Shown one piece after another: positions 1-6,826 of a stretch of DNA of 12,517 nucleotides. The translations under genes were made by a program, and so were the position numbers. Positions within the stretch are counted from its first letter, which is position 1; every line of letters begins with the position of its first letter. Source of the stretch: Bacillota bacterium (GTDB taxonomy: Bacteria > Bacillota_G > SHA-98 > UBA4971); NCBI GenBank assembly GCA_012512055.1, contig JAAZEW010000184.1:1-12517 (forward strand), in the 5' to 3' direction. Below the pieces are notes generated by a model. The model saw only the letters and a program-made list of their open reading frames with translations, had not been told where the DNA came from and did no database searches.

Positions 1-636
1 CTCAAAGTGAGGGAGACCGGGGTGTCCGAGTATCAGATTGTCCCGAACGCTACGGCAGACCTGGAACACCTAAGGCAAGAGATAATCCGAAGACACGGCA
101 GCCAAGAACTCAAGCAAGTGCACCTCGACACGAACATCTGGCTCCCTGAGGGGTATATAGGCATATTCCGCGATGTCGACCTTCTCGCTGAAGACAGAGA
201 TACCACATATCTCAGGACCGAGTTCTTCCAACTGGCCGGCGATGATGACTTCGTTATCGTATACGGCATAAACCACGAGGAAACCGGGAAAGCGATATAC
301 AGCAACTTCAGCTTTTACGGCGTGGATCTGCTCAACGGCATAGCCGGAACCAGCAGTCTGGAATATGCGAACTCTGCTGCCGACTACTTCCCTCCGGGTT
401 ACGAGAACGCAAAGTACTACTACGTGTACAAGATCGCAAGACGCGCCCAAGACGGTGAACCGTGCGTTGTTGTGCCGTACAGCACAGGCAATCCCTCGGG
501 GAAGGCTTTCGGAGTCGACAACAATAAGGACGCTTTCATTGCTTTCAGAGCGTACATCGATGTGAACACCCAAGTAGGACCATCTCTCTTCGAGCTTATC
601 TGGGATCGCGCTATTCTGTTCACCAAATCCCGCTGA
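1..636 (+). CDS. Unrecognised protein, 5' end probably outside the window
   Basis: I do not recognise this protein. The frame is open to the left edge; a GTG at 7 could be a start, but only six bases precede it, so no ribosome binding site can be judged and the gene may begin upstream. From that GTG there are 209 residues. The protein is hydrophilic, with no membrane segment. Residues about 15-35 look helical; the rest alternates short acidic stretches (GDDDF, about 78-82) with aromatic-rich, probably beta-strand segments, including a YYYVY run near residue 138. There are no cysteine pairs and only one cysteine in total. The C-terminus ends cleanly in TGA at 634-636, and an intrinsic terminator follows 28 bases later, so this is the last gene of its transcript. 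It is not obviously linked to the sugar operon. That it is a real coding sequence is fairly secure; its function is unknown. Confidence 0.7.
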   Translation, partial: LKVRETGVSEYQIVPNATADLEHLRQEIIRRHGSQELKQVHLDTNIWLPEGYIGIFRDVDLLAEDRDTTYLRTEFFQLAGDDDFVIVYGINHEETGKAIYSNFSFYGVDLLNGIAGTSSLEYANSAADYFPPGYENAKYYYVYKIARRAQDGEPCVVVPYSTGNPSGKAFGVDNNKDAFIAFRAYIDVNTQVGPSLFELIWDRAILFTKSR

Positions 637-663
637 AGCACTCAGCACAAATCACGGTCCTTG

Positions 664-692
664 CCGCGGCATTTTCGTGTCGCGGTTTTCTT
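664..692 (+). terminator. Intrinsic terminator after the first gene
   Basis: An 8-bp stem pairs 664-671 (CCGCGGCA) with 678-685 (TGTCGCGG), including one G-U pair. It closes a 6-base loop (TTTTCG) and is followed directly by TTTTCTT at 686-692. It lies 28 bases past the stop of the first gene and is correctly oriented for it. A second, weaker candidate lies further on: stem GCCGA/TCGGC at 790-804, then T5 at 808-812. Confidence 0.7.
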
Positions 693-1081
693 CTGCCCAA
701 CCTCTCTCCGAGACGGGATGCCGGTGAAATGTCCGATCCTAAGTATGAGATCATGAGACCGTTGGAGTTCTCCAGTAATCGCCAGTCACGCCGAAGACGT
801 CGGCCCGTTTTTGTGATTCGGGCGGGCTATGTTAACATAATATGGGGGAGATCAACGGTCTCGCGGTGATCTACTTAGCTCCTTCAGCAATTCCCATCCC
901 TTTTCGGACTTGAAAATGAGCCTAGGCGATGTCATGATACATGAGCCAACGTTATCGAGATTACCATATATCACGCTGATCTCGTCCGGTGCTGCCCGAC
1001 TCAATCATGTTTGCGATAGTTTTGTGAAGAGCACCGCATGCAAAGCCCCTTATGGACCCCAATAGTCTGTTTAGCAGGATC
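693..1081. other. Gene-free stretch with two inverted repeats
   Basis: No convincing gene is visible on either strand. The stretch holds a perfect 12-bp palindrome at 828-839 (TATGTTAACATA) running into TAATAT at 838-843. It also holds an inverted repeat, AGATCA at 849-854 and TGATCT at 867-872, separated by 12 bases. The TAATAT could be a -10 box, but no -35 box lies at 16-18 bases. A 23-codon frame (842-913) starts at the end of the palindrome; nothing supports its translation. The minus-strand repressor gene ends at 1082, and I see no clear terminator for it here. Confidence 0.4.
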
Positions 1082-2296
1082 TTATGTCTCAATGGATGAC
1101 ATTGATGCGTCATGCTTAAAAAAGTGATCAAGGGCCAGCGTGGCGGCTCCACGGGTTGCACTGAACTCTCCAAGCTCAGACAAGCGCATATCGATGTCAG
1201 GCCGCAACCACGGAAGGCTTCTGGCTTTTGTGCGCCTGATAAGTGAGTCCATGAGAAGCGATCCGGCTCCCTGAGCAAATCCTCCTGCAATAATAATGCG
1301 CTGTGGGTTGAGGAGATTGATAAGTGTGCTGACACCTATTGATAGGTGATCTGCGGCCTGGTCGAGTAGATTCACAGCGTACTTATCGCCTTCCCCGGCG
1401 GCTTTAATGATGCTCGGTATGAGCGTGGCATCTGCAGGGTCAGTAAAATCATCTATGGAGGTTATCACGCCATCTGCAATGTCTTCGCTTGCATGCCGAG
1501 TGAGCGCCCACCCTGAAGCTACGCTCTCAAGGCATCCATAGTTGCCGCACACACATATTTCGTCAGATCGTCCTACATATATGTGGCCCAACTCTCCACT
1601 GATTCCCCGGTAACCGGTAACCAACTTCCCATCTACCATTATTCCGGCTCCCAGTCCAACACCGATGTTCACCAACACAAAATCTGTCAGAGCTTTTCCC
1701 AAGCCGTACCGAGATTCCGACAACGCCATTGCCCGGGCGCTATCAGTAAGTATCACACTGGATAAGCCGGTGGCGTGCCTAAAGGTTTCAACAACCGGGT
1801 AATCGCGCCAGCAAGGCCAGCCTGGCACAAACAACGAAGTGCCTGATGTTTCGTCGACTATGCCTGTTACTCCGATTCCTATGCCTTTCAATAACCCACG
1901 AGGCACGTCTTGTCGTTCCACTAATTCGAGTGCCAGTGAAATTACGTTGTCAATGTCCATACGCCTTTCGGAATCCGGGCATCTCTTTCCTCGGATGGAA
2001 GAAATCACTGTACCGGCAGCATCCACTATAGCTATGCGTATATTAACAGTGCCAATGTCTATACCGATAGCATAACACGCATCTCCGTTGAGCCTATATA
2101 CTGTAGGTTTCCGTCCTCCTGACGAGGCTCCTTCACCGGTTATGACCAGGCCATCCAGAACTAGGCGTTCGACTATCTCCGATATCGTCGTTTGACTCAA
2201 CCCGGTTCTTTGTGAAATATGGGACCTTGTCATTTCCCCATAAGTCCTCAATGCGTTCAAGACTTTGCATTCATTTAGCACTAAAGAACGTTGCAC
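1082..2296 (-). CDS. ROK-family transcriptional repressor (XylR/NagC type)
   Basis: A DNA-binding sugar sensor, 404 residues from the GTG at 2296, a normal length for ROK repressors. I chose this start because GGAG lies 7 bases upstream. The longer frame, from 2380, would start upstream of the predicted transcription start. Residues about 10-55 form a winged helix-turn-helix (ISQRTGLSQTTISEIVERL). The ROK sugar-binding domain follows: DIGT at 80-83, GVTG at 142-145, GELGH at 234-238 and the zinc motif CVCGNYGC at 248-255 with E257. The kinase catalytic aspartate position is occupied by Ser (TDSARA, S186), which fits a non-catalytic sensor. It is divergent from the transport and catabolism operon and separated from it by paired promoters and a dyad, so it is the probable local regulator, binding DNA until an inducer sugar or sugar phosphate is bound. 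Family assignment is secure; the inducer is unknown. Confidence 0.93.
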   Translation of the reverse strand: MQRSLVLNECKVLNALRTYGEMTRSHISQRTGLSQTTISEIVERLVLDGLVITGEGASSGGRKPTVYRLNGDACYAIGIDIGTVNIRIAIVDAAGTVISSIRGKRCPDSERRMDIDNVISLALELVERQDVPRGLLKGIGIGVTGIVDETSGTSLFVPGWPCWRDYPVVETFRHATGLSSVILTDSARAMALSESRYGLGKALTDFVLVNIGVGLGAGIMVDGKLVTGYRGISGELGHIYVGRSDEICVCGNYGCLESVASGWALTRHASEDIADGVITSIDDFTDPADATLIPSIIKAAGEGDKYAVNLLDQAADHLSIGVSTLINLLNPQRIIIAGGFAQGAGSLLMDSLIRRTKARSLPWLRPDIDMRLSELGEFSATRGAATLALDHFFKHDASMSSIET

Positions 2297-2358
2297 GGGC
2301 AGTCTCCTTTCATTAAGTCTGCACGCTAAGCGAGACAACTTTAATCGAAGTCGAGAAA

Positions 2359-2387
2359 AGTATAATATGCCCGAGCCCAAAAGTCAA
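2359..2387 (-). promoter_or_regulatory. Leftward sigma-70 promoter for the ROK repressor
   Basis: Read on the minus strand: -35 TTGACT (2387-2382), a 17-base spacer and -10 TATACT (2364-2359). Transcription would begin near 2352, about 55 bases before the GTG at 2296. This placement excludes the longer repressor frame beginning at 2380. Confidence 0.75.
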
Positions 2388-2399
2388 TATCTTAAAATT

Positions 2400-2425
2400 A
2401 ATATGTGAATAGTATTTGACATATT
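2400..2425. promoter_or_regulatory. 26-bp dyad, candidate ROK operator
   Basis: Perfect 7-bp arms AATATGT (2400-2406) and ACATATT (2419-2425) flank a 12-base core that itself contains AATA (2408-2411) and TATT (2413-2416), almost on the same axis. The right arm overlaps the -35 box of the rightward promoter (2416-2421), and the left arm is 13 bases from the -35 box of the leftward promoter. A-T-rich dyads with separated arms are typical of ROK operators such as those of XylR. Binding here would block the operon promoter and could autoregulate the repressor. Assignment to this repressor is inference. Confidence 0.6.
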
Positions 2426-2444
2426 GCATCTATTTGATTATACT
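2416..2444 (+). promoter_or_regulatory. Rightward sigma-70 promoter of the catabolic operon
   Basis: The -35 box TTGACA (2416-2421) is a perfect consensus. It is followed by a 17-base spacer and -10 TATACT (2439-2444). Transcription would start near 2451, giving a leader of about 135 bases before the first gene. The strength of the match suggests a promoter held down by a repressor. The leader contains a 9-base direct repeat, GGACGCTGC, at 2495-2503 and 2520-2528. Confidence 0.8.
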
Positions 2445-2585
2445 TATGTTGCTCATGAGATTAAGGCAAGAATCCATGTTTGAAGTCCTACTCCGGACGC
2501 TGCTAATTCGTGTATCCTGGGACGCTGCAACGATGGATGCTCTATACTTAAGGTTTTGGAAGCCAATCTAAGGAGGAACTGAGCA

Positions 2586-3599
2586 ATGCAAATTGACGAG
2601 GGTTTCAAGGTAACTTATGGGCACGGTATAGCTGACGAATTGGTGCAACTGGTGGATAAGCCTCTAGTAATTACCATGAGGGAAATCTGGCCGGTAGTAG
2701 AAGATCTATTTGAAGGATGCAAGTGCCAGACGCACTTTGTGGACACGCTTGAGGTGGAGGCGCTAAACAAATTGACTGACTCGCTCCAAGGAGTACACAC
2801 TGTAATAGGGGCGGGCGGCGGTTCGGTAATGGACGTTGCGAAGTATGTCTCATGGCGAAATCAGATTCCCCTGTATCAAATTCCGACATGCATATCTGTA
2901 AATGCTTGTTTCACCCATATGATCGCTGTCAGAGAAGGTGGACGTGTCAGATACGTGGGTGATGCCGTCCCTCGCATGGTGTATGTGGATTACGGACTTG
3001 TGAGAAAAGCTCCTCCCGAGCTTAATCGCGCCGGCTTAGGCGATATTCTATCGTGCTATACGGGTCTGTTCGATTGGAGACTTGCTGACAGAGCCGGTAT
3101 TGAACCCCAATGGGATGCTGCGCTTGCATCAAGGGCAGAAGAACTGCTTAACGCGGTACGAGCCGTGGCGCCGGAGATTTGCGCTGTGTCAGAAACAGGC
3201 ATTCGGACTGTCATGGAAGTACACAAGTGGGTCGGTGCCATGTGCCATGAACATGGTCATCCACGTTTTGAAGAAGGGTCAGAGCACCATTTTGCATATA
3301 ACCTCGAATATGTTACGGGAAAACATATTCTACATGGGCAGTTGGTATGTCTTGGTATCTATCTGATGTCCATGTTGCAGGGGCAAGACTGGGAAGGTAT
3401 TTTGAATACCATAACCGAGGCAGGTGTCGTTATTGACCCTGAGCAACTTGGTATTACGTGGAATGAGATGAGAAAAGTCTTACTGACCTTGAGAGATTAC
3501 GTGGTGGCAGAGAATCTTCCTTATACAATCATTCATGAAAAACCCATAGATGACACTTTCATTAACAACGCACGAGAACGGCTAAACCAATCTAGATAG
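2586..3599 (+). CDS. Metal-dependent dehydrogenase, glycerol-1-phosphate dehydrogenase (AraM/EgsA)-like
   Basis: A member of the iron-containing alcohol dehydrogenase superfamily, closest by eye to the sn-glycerol-1-phosphate dehydrogenase branch, which interconverts a phosphorylated or free polyol and its ketone with NAD(P)H. It has 337 residues. The ATG follows AGGAGG with an 8-base gap. The nucleotide loop GAGGGS is at 75-80, with D83 and K86. Likely metal ligands are D153 (GLGD), one of H234/H235 and H250 (HG). RAGLGDILSCYTGLFDW (148-164) is characteristic of this branch. The motif after PT at 100-101 reads ISVNA, whereas relatives usually have Ser-x-Asp there; N106 replaces a conserved acid, so the substrate may differ. 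The N-terminus is a little short, but the Rossmann part is present. It is the first gene of the operon. AraM sits in the Bacillus arabinose operon in a comparable setting. The superfamily is secure; glycerol-1-phosphate as substrate is not. Confidence 0.88.
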   Translation: MQIDEGFKVTYGHGIADELVQLVDKPLVITMREIWPVVEDLFEGCKCQTHFVDTLEVEALNKLTDSLQGVHTVIGAGGGSVMDVAKYVSWRNQIPLYQIPTCISVNACFTHMIAVREGGRVRYVGDAVPRMVYVDYGLVRKAPPELNRAGLGDILSCYTGLFDWRLADRAGIEPQWDAALASRAEELLNAVRAVAPEICAVSETGIRTVMEVHKWVGAMCHEHGHPRFEEGSEHHFAYNLEYVTGKHILHGQLVCLGIYLMSMLQGQDWEGILNTITEAGVVIDPEQLGITWNEMRKVLLTLRDYVVAENLPYTIIHEKPIDDTFINNARERLNQSR

Positions 3600-3644
3600 T
3601 TGCAGTTGCAGAGACTCCGATAAACAGAAATGGGGGGACGGAAA

Positions 3645-4361
3645 TTGATAGTCGATGCGCATAACCATGTAGGTGTTCGGATTGGAAGAAGTCAAACCGG
3701 AGAAGAACTCGTAGCCAGAATGGACCGTGCCGGAGTGGACAAAGCGGTCATATTTCCATTTATCGAAAGACCAGACAACGACTTTATTGCCCAGGCTGTG
3801 TCCGAGTTTCCCAATCGGCTAATAGGGTTTGCATGTGTGAATCCATGGGCGGACAATGCTATTGATGAAATTGAGAGGGCAGTGCGCCGGCTACATCTCA
3901 AAGGGCTCAAGCTTCACCCTGTTCTTCATGGATTTGCCATGGATAATCATGGTGTAGTGGATCCGATATTCAAGAAATGCATGGAACTTGACATCCCGAT
4001 CATTGCTCACGGAACAGGTGATAACCCATTTTCCATGCCTCACCAATTTGAAGAGATGGCCAGGACATTCCCGGATGTTACTCTAATCATGGCCCACGCA
4101 GGTTTCATGCAAGCAACTGATCAGGCAATTCGGACGGCAAAGCGTTGCAAGAATGTGATACTTGACATGACTGCCGCCAATTCTGTAGATGTATCGGACT
4201 CTGTGGAAGCAGTGGGTCCTGAGCGTGTACTTCTGGGTAGTGATACTCCCTTTATGGACTTGGAGGTGGAAATGCTAAAGGTCAAACTGGCGTTGCCCGA
4301 CCCGGCAGCCAGAAAACTCGTGATGGGCGAAAACATCCTCAGAATACTCAGGATGCTTTAG
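3645..4361 (+). CDS. Amidohydrolase-2 family TIM-barrel metal-dependent hydrolase
   Basis: A single-domain enzyme of the amidohydrolase superfamily (Amidohydro_2 type), which includes sugar lactonases and some decarboxylases. I prefer the TTG at 3645: GGGGGGA lies 6-7 bases upstream, and the protein then begins M-IVDAHNHVG, as relatives do. An ATG at 3630 lacks a ribosome binding site and would add five residues. With the TTG start (238 residues), the metal site is complete: H6 and H8 (HxH), K89 and H91 (GLKLHP), H122 (PIIAHG), H151 (MAHAG) and D200 (GSDTPF). There is no signal peptide, so it acts in the cytoplasm. It lies 45 bases after the dehydrogenase and 113 bases before the binding protein, in the same direction. 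In this setting a lactone or other cyclic sugar-acid intermediate is a reasonable substrate guess, but the sequence does not say so. Confidence 0.85.
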   Translation: MIVDAHNHVGVRIGRSQTGEELVARMDRAGVDKAVIFPFIERPDNDFIAQAVSEFPNRLIGFACVNPWADNAIDEIERAVRRLHLKGLKLHPVLHGFAMDNHGVVDPIFKKCMELDIPIIAHGTGDNPFSMPHQFEEMARTFPDVTLIMAHAGFMQATDQAIRTAKRCKNVILDMTAANSVDVSDSVEAVGPERVLLGSDTPFMDLEVEMLKVKLALPDPAARKLVMGENILRILRML

Positions 4362-4474
4362 CTGGAGGCGACATATCAGACGAGTTACGTTGCGGACAAG
4401 CCGGCACTCACATCTGATGACATAAGAAATGTCCCTACCTACACCAAAATAATCTATTGAGGAGGAAGATATAG

Positions 4475-5821
4475 TTGAAGACTAGAAAGTGGGTTGTTCT
4501 GAGTTGTCTGGTTGTTCTCTGTGTTCTCAGTAGTAATCTGGGACTCGCGGCATCTGCGTCTGGCGAAGATGAGTGGCTGAAAGATGTAAAATCGAGACTG
4601 GCAGGAACGCAAATAACTCTATTAGTATCATCACATCCATCTCAGCAGGCCCTCCAAAAAATGACCCCTGCATTCGAAAAAGCTACCGGGATATCGGTAA
4701 AGTGGAGCGTAATCGAAGAATCGGCGTTATATGGAAGAATCCTTATGGAGCTGACTGCTAATACCAAGAGAATCGATGCGCTGATGGTTTGCCCGGAGTA
4801 TCTCTATGGGCTTGTTCAGTTGGGGGCAATTGAGCCTCTGAATGACTATGTGTCCCGTCTCCCGGACTGGTTTGGGTGGGACGACATAGTGCCGTCGTAT
4901 AGGCATATGTTGACTGCGGATGACAGCAAGATCTATGGAGTGCCGTTTGCCGGTGAGAGCGGATTCCTGATGTATAGAAAAGACCTGTTTGAGCGTTATG
5001 GGAAGGAAATTCCTCAAACCTACGACGAGCTTCTTGAGCTCGCCCAGTTCTTCCACGACAAGGATCTTGACGGTGATGGGAAACCTGACCTCAGTGGAAT
5101 ATCTTTCCGTGGACGTAGAGGATGGGGAATGAACTGGCCATGGGCGCTTCTTACGTTTCCGTTTGGAGGTCAGTTAGTGGATCCTAAGGCAGGACAACCA
5201 ATGTTCGATAGTCCCGGCACGGTTGCGGCTCTCGATTATCTGGTCAAGGCGGCTCAAGTAGCTCCTGACGGCATTGAGTCGTTCGGACACTATGAGGCAT
5301 GGACAAGCATGATGACAGGCAAGTCTGCTTTGCTAATAGAATCGACTGCAGCAGCGCCACTCATGGAGGATCCTACCAAGTCGGCGGTAGTAGGCAAAGT
5401 TGGTTACGCACCCCTTCCAAAGGGGCCTGCGGGTAGCTATTCCGGAGTATGGGGCTGGGGGATAGCAATGTCATCCAACGTTGATACAAAGCAAAAGGAA
5501 GCTGTATGGGCGTTCATGACATACATGTTATCCGAGCGCATGCAGGAAGAATACCTGGACAATGGCGGTGTCGTTACGCGCACGTCCGGGCATGAAATCC
5601 TTGCTAAGCAGGGCCTCCCTTACACTGATGCGGTTATTCAGGCTCTTGCTCAGGCTAATGATCTGTCAGCCTTAGGCATGAGTGTAGTGCCGAAGATCCC
5701 GGAATGGATGGAAGTGGTTGAGCTGATGGGAACCTATGGATCCATGGCTGTTGCAGGTCAGTTGAGCGCTGAGGCGGCAGCACGGCTTACCCAACAGACT
5801 GTTGAAGAAGTTATGAAGTAG
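4475..5821 (+). CDS. Sugar ABC transporter substrate-binding protein (family 1)
   Basis: The extracytoplasmic receptor of the importer encoded by the next two genes, 448 residues. It starts with TTG after GAGGAGGA. Residues 2-5 are basic, 6-24 hydrophobic, and the signal peptide probably ends at A28 (Ala-Ser-Ala). A VLSC at 8-11 resembles a lipobox but lies too early in the hydrophobic stretch, so release or another form of tethering is more likely. The mature protein shows the family pattern: a first lobe with PAFEKATGI (65-73), then IYGVPFAGESGFLMYRKDLF (153-172) at the hinge region. The segment 195-205 (DKDLDGDGKPD) is an EF-hand-like calcium loop, seen in some sugar-binding proteins. Several Trp residues (219-225, 326-328) could stack on sugar rings. 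A 105-base gap with a strong stem-loop separates it from the permeases, probably allowing more binding protein than permease. The ligand is unknown. Confidence 0.93.
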   Translation: MKTRKWVVLSCLVVLCVLSSNLGLAASASGEDEWLKDVKSRLAGTQITLLVSSHPSQQALQKMTPAFEKATGISVKWSVIEESALYGRILMELTANTKRIDALMVCPEYLYGLVQLGAIEPLNDYVSRLPDWFGWDDIVPSYRHMLTADDSKIYGVPFAGESGFLMYRKDLFERYGKEIPQTYDELLELAQFFHDKDLDGDGKPDLSGISFRGRRGWGMNWPWALLTFPFGGQLVDPKAGQPMFDSPGTVAALDYLVKAAQVAPDGIESFGHYEAWTSMMTGKSALLIESTAAAPLMEDPTKSAVVGKVGYAPLPKGPAGSYSGVWGWGIAMSSNVDTKQKEAVWAFMTYMLSERMQEEYLDNGGVVTRTSGHEILAKQGLPYTDAVIQALAQANDLSALGMSVVPKIPEWMEVVELMGTYGSMAVAGQLSAEAAARLTQQTVEEVMK

Positions 5822-5831
5822 AAAGCAAGCA

Positions 5832-5886
5832 ATGAGTACGTACTTCCTGGGCCGCAGAATAGAATCATGCGGCCCAGGGTACTCAT
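5832..5886 (+). promoter_or_regulatory. Strong intercistronic stem-loop between binding-protein and permease genes
   Basis: A perfect 11-bp GC-rich stem, 5846-5856 (CCTGGGCCGCA) with 5868-5878 (TGCGGCCCAGG), closes an 11-base loop. A second stem of 8 bp, 5832-5839 (ATGAGTAC) with 5879-5886 (GTACTCAT), continues it after a 6-base bulge on the left side. No T-run follows directly, so it is not a standard terminator. It more likely protects the 3' end of a processed binding-protein mRNA or reduces read-through into the permeases. Such elements are known at this place in importer operons (malE-malF). The permease ribosome binding site (5915-5920) lies outside the stem. Confidence 0.65.
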
Positions 5887-5926
5887 GCGGGAAAGTTTTT
5901 CACAAGCGCTATCTGGAGGTGGCAGC

Positions 5927-6817
5927 ATGAAGGGAACTCGACGTACTGGCAAATGGGTGCTTCCAGTGTGCTTCATAGTACCTGCGCTTCTGATTGTTAC
6001 TTGCCTCACCGCCTACCCACTCAGTTTCATAGTACGAATGAGCGTATCTGATTGGACTTATGGAAATCCCTTTTCTTCAGCTCGGAGTATAGGGCTCAGC
6101 AATTTTCGGGAGCTTTTCTCCGGGGAAAACGGTGGACTTAGGCACGCGATGAAGCTTACAATCTTGTTCCTGGTAATGGCAGTACCGGCAGAGGCTATTT
6201 TAGGGACATTAATAGCATTGCTGCTCAACCGGAAATGCATCAAGGGTGCATCTGTAATGGTAGGATTGATGACAATTCCTATGGTGATGATGCCTTCGAT
6301 GGTAGGGACGGTGCAGAGACTGCTTTTTCATCCTCAAGGCGTATTGAACTACTTGCTGGAAGTGGCATTTGGTGTAACTGTGAATTGGTACAGTGCGAGC
6401 AATGCAATGATAGCTGTTGTATTGGCTGATATATGGCAATGGACTCCGTTTTTCATTCTCACGTGTTACGCGGGAATACAGGCGCTTCCACATGAGCCGC
6501 TGGAGGCGGCACGTGTGGATGGTGCGAATTGGTGGCAGTCGCTGAAGTGGGTTACTTTGCCTCTGCTTGCGCCTGTTCTCTTGGTCTCAATTCTGATTAG
6601 GAGCATGGAGTGCCTACGGAATTTCGATATGATTTTCAACTTTTTTGGCGGTGGGCCGGGGAATGCTACGGAGACGTTGCCTGTTTATATTTATCGGCAA
6701 AACATATATAGCAGAGCCTTGGGACAGGGATCTGCTGCCGGGCTTGTGCTGGTTGCTGTTATGCTAGTGTTATGCTTGGGTTTGGTTAGAGTACTCAAAC
6801 GAATGGAATTGGAGTGA
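5927..6817 (+). CDS. Sugar ABC transporter permease, MalF/UgpA-like
   Basis: An inner-membrane subunit of a carbohydrate uptake (CUT1-type) ABC importer, 296 residues. I chose the ATG at 5927 because GGAGGT lies 6 bases upstream. An in-frame ATG at 5867 falls in the loop and right arm of the preceding stem and has no binding site. About six membrane segments are visible, the first at residues 10-32 (VLPVCFIVPALLIV). The permease EAA loop is clear in the second half, EAARVDGANWWQSLKWVTLP, with the expected spacing between EAA, the Gly and the Leu-Pro; it docks onto the ATPase. It ends 9 bases before the second permease. No ATPase gene is present anywhere in the window, so the transporter presumably borrows a shared MsmX/MsmK-type ATPase encoded elsewhere, as many Gram-positive sugar importers do. 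Confidence 0.92.
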   Translation: MKGTRRTGKWVLPVCFIVPALLIVTCLTAYPLSFIVRMSVSDWTYGNPFSSARSIGLSNFRELFSGENGGLRHAMKLTILFLVMAVPAEAILGTLIALLLNRKCIKGASVMVGLMTIPMVMMPSMVGTVQRLLFHPQGVLNYLLEVAFGVTVNWYSASNAMIAVVLADIWQWTPFFILTCYAGIQALPHEPLEAARVDGANWWQSLKWVTLPLLAPVLLVSILIRSMECLRNFDMIFNFFGGGPGNATETLPVYIYRQNIYSRALGQGSAAGLVLVAVMLVLCLGLVRVLKRMELE

Positions 6818-6826
6818 TAATGTCAG

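Noticed and set aside
842..913. 23-codon open frame in the gene-free stretch
   Set aside because: No ribosome binding site precedes the ATG, there are no recognisable features, and the length is within chance.
961..1335. Minus-strand frame overlapping the 3' end of the repressor
   Set aside because: Most of it is a shadow of the ROK gene in another frame; the extra 120 bases have no start or binding site of their own.
2297..2380. In-frame extension of the ROK repressor to a start at 2380
   Set aside because: It would begin upstream of the predicted transcription start near 2352 and overlap the promoter. It lacks a ribosome binding site and adds 28 residues not needed by the family; the GTG at 2296 has GGAG at proper distance.
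2543..2548. TATACT as a second -10 box close to the dehydrogenase gene
   Set aside because: No -35-like hexamer lies 16-18 bases upstream (the sequence there is GGACGC), and the promoter at 2416-2444 is far better.
5867..5926. Upstream ATG at 5867 as permease start
   Set aside because: It lies inside the intercistronic stem-loop, lacks a ribosome binding site and adds 20 hydrophilic residues; the ATG at 5927 has GGAGGT 6 bases upstream.
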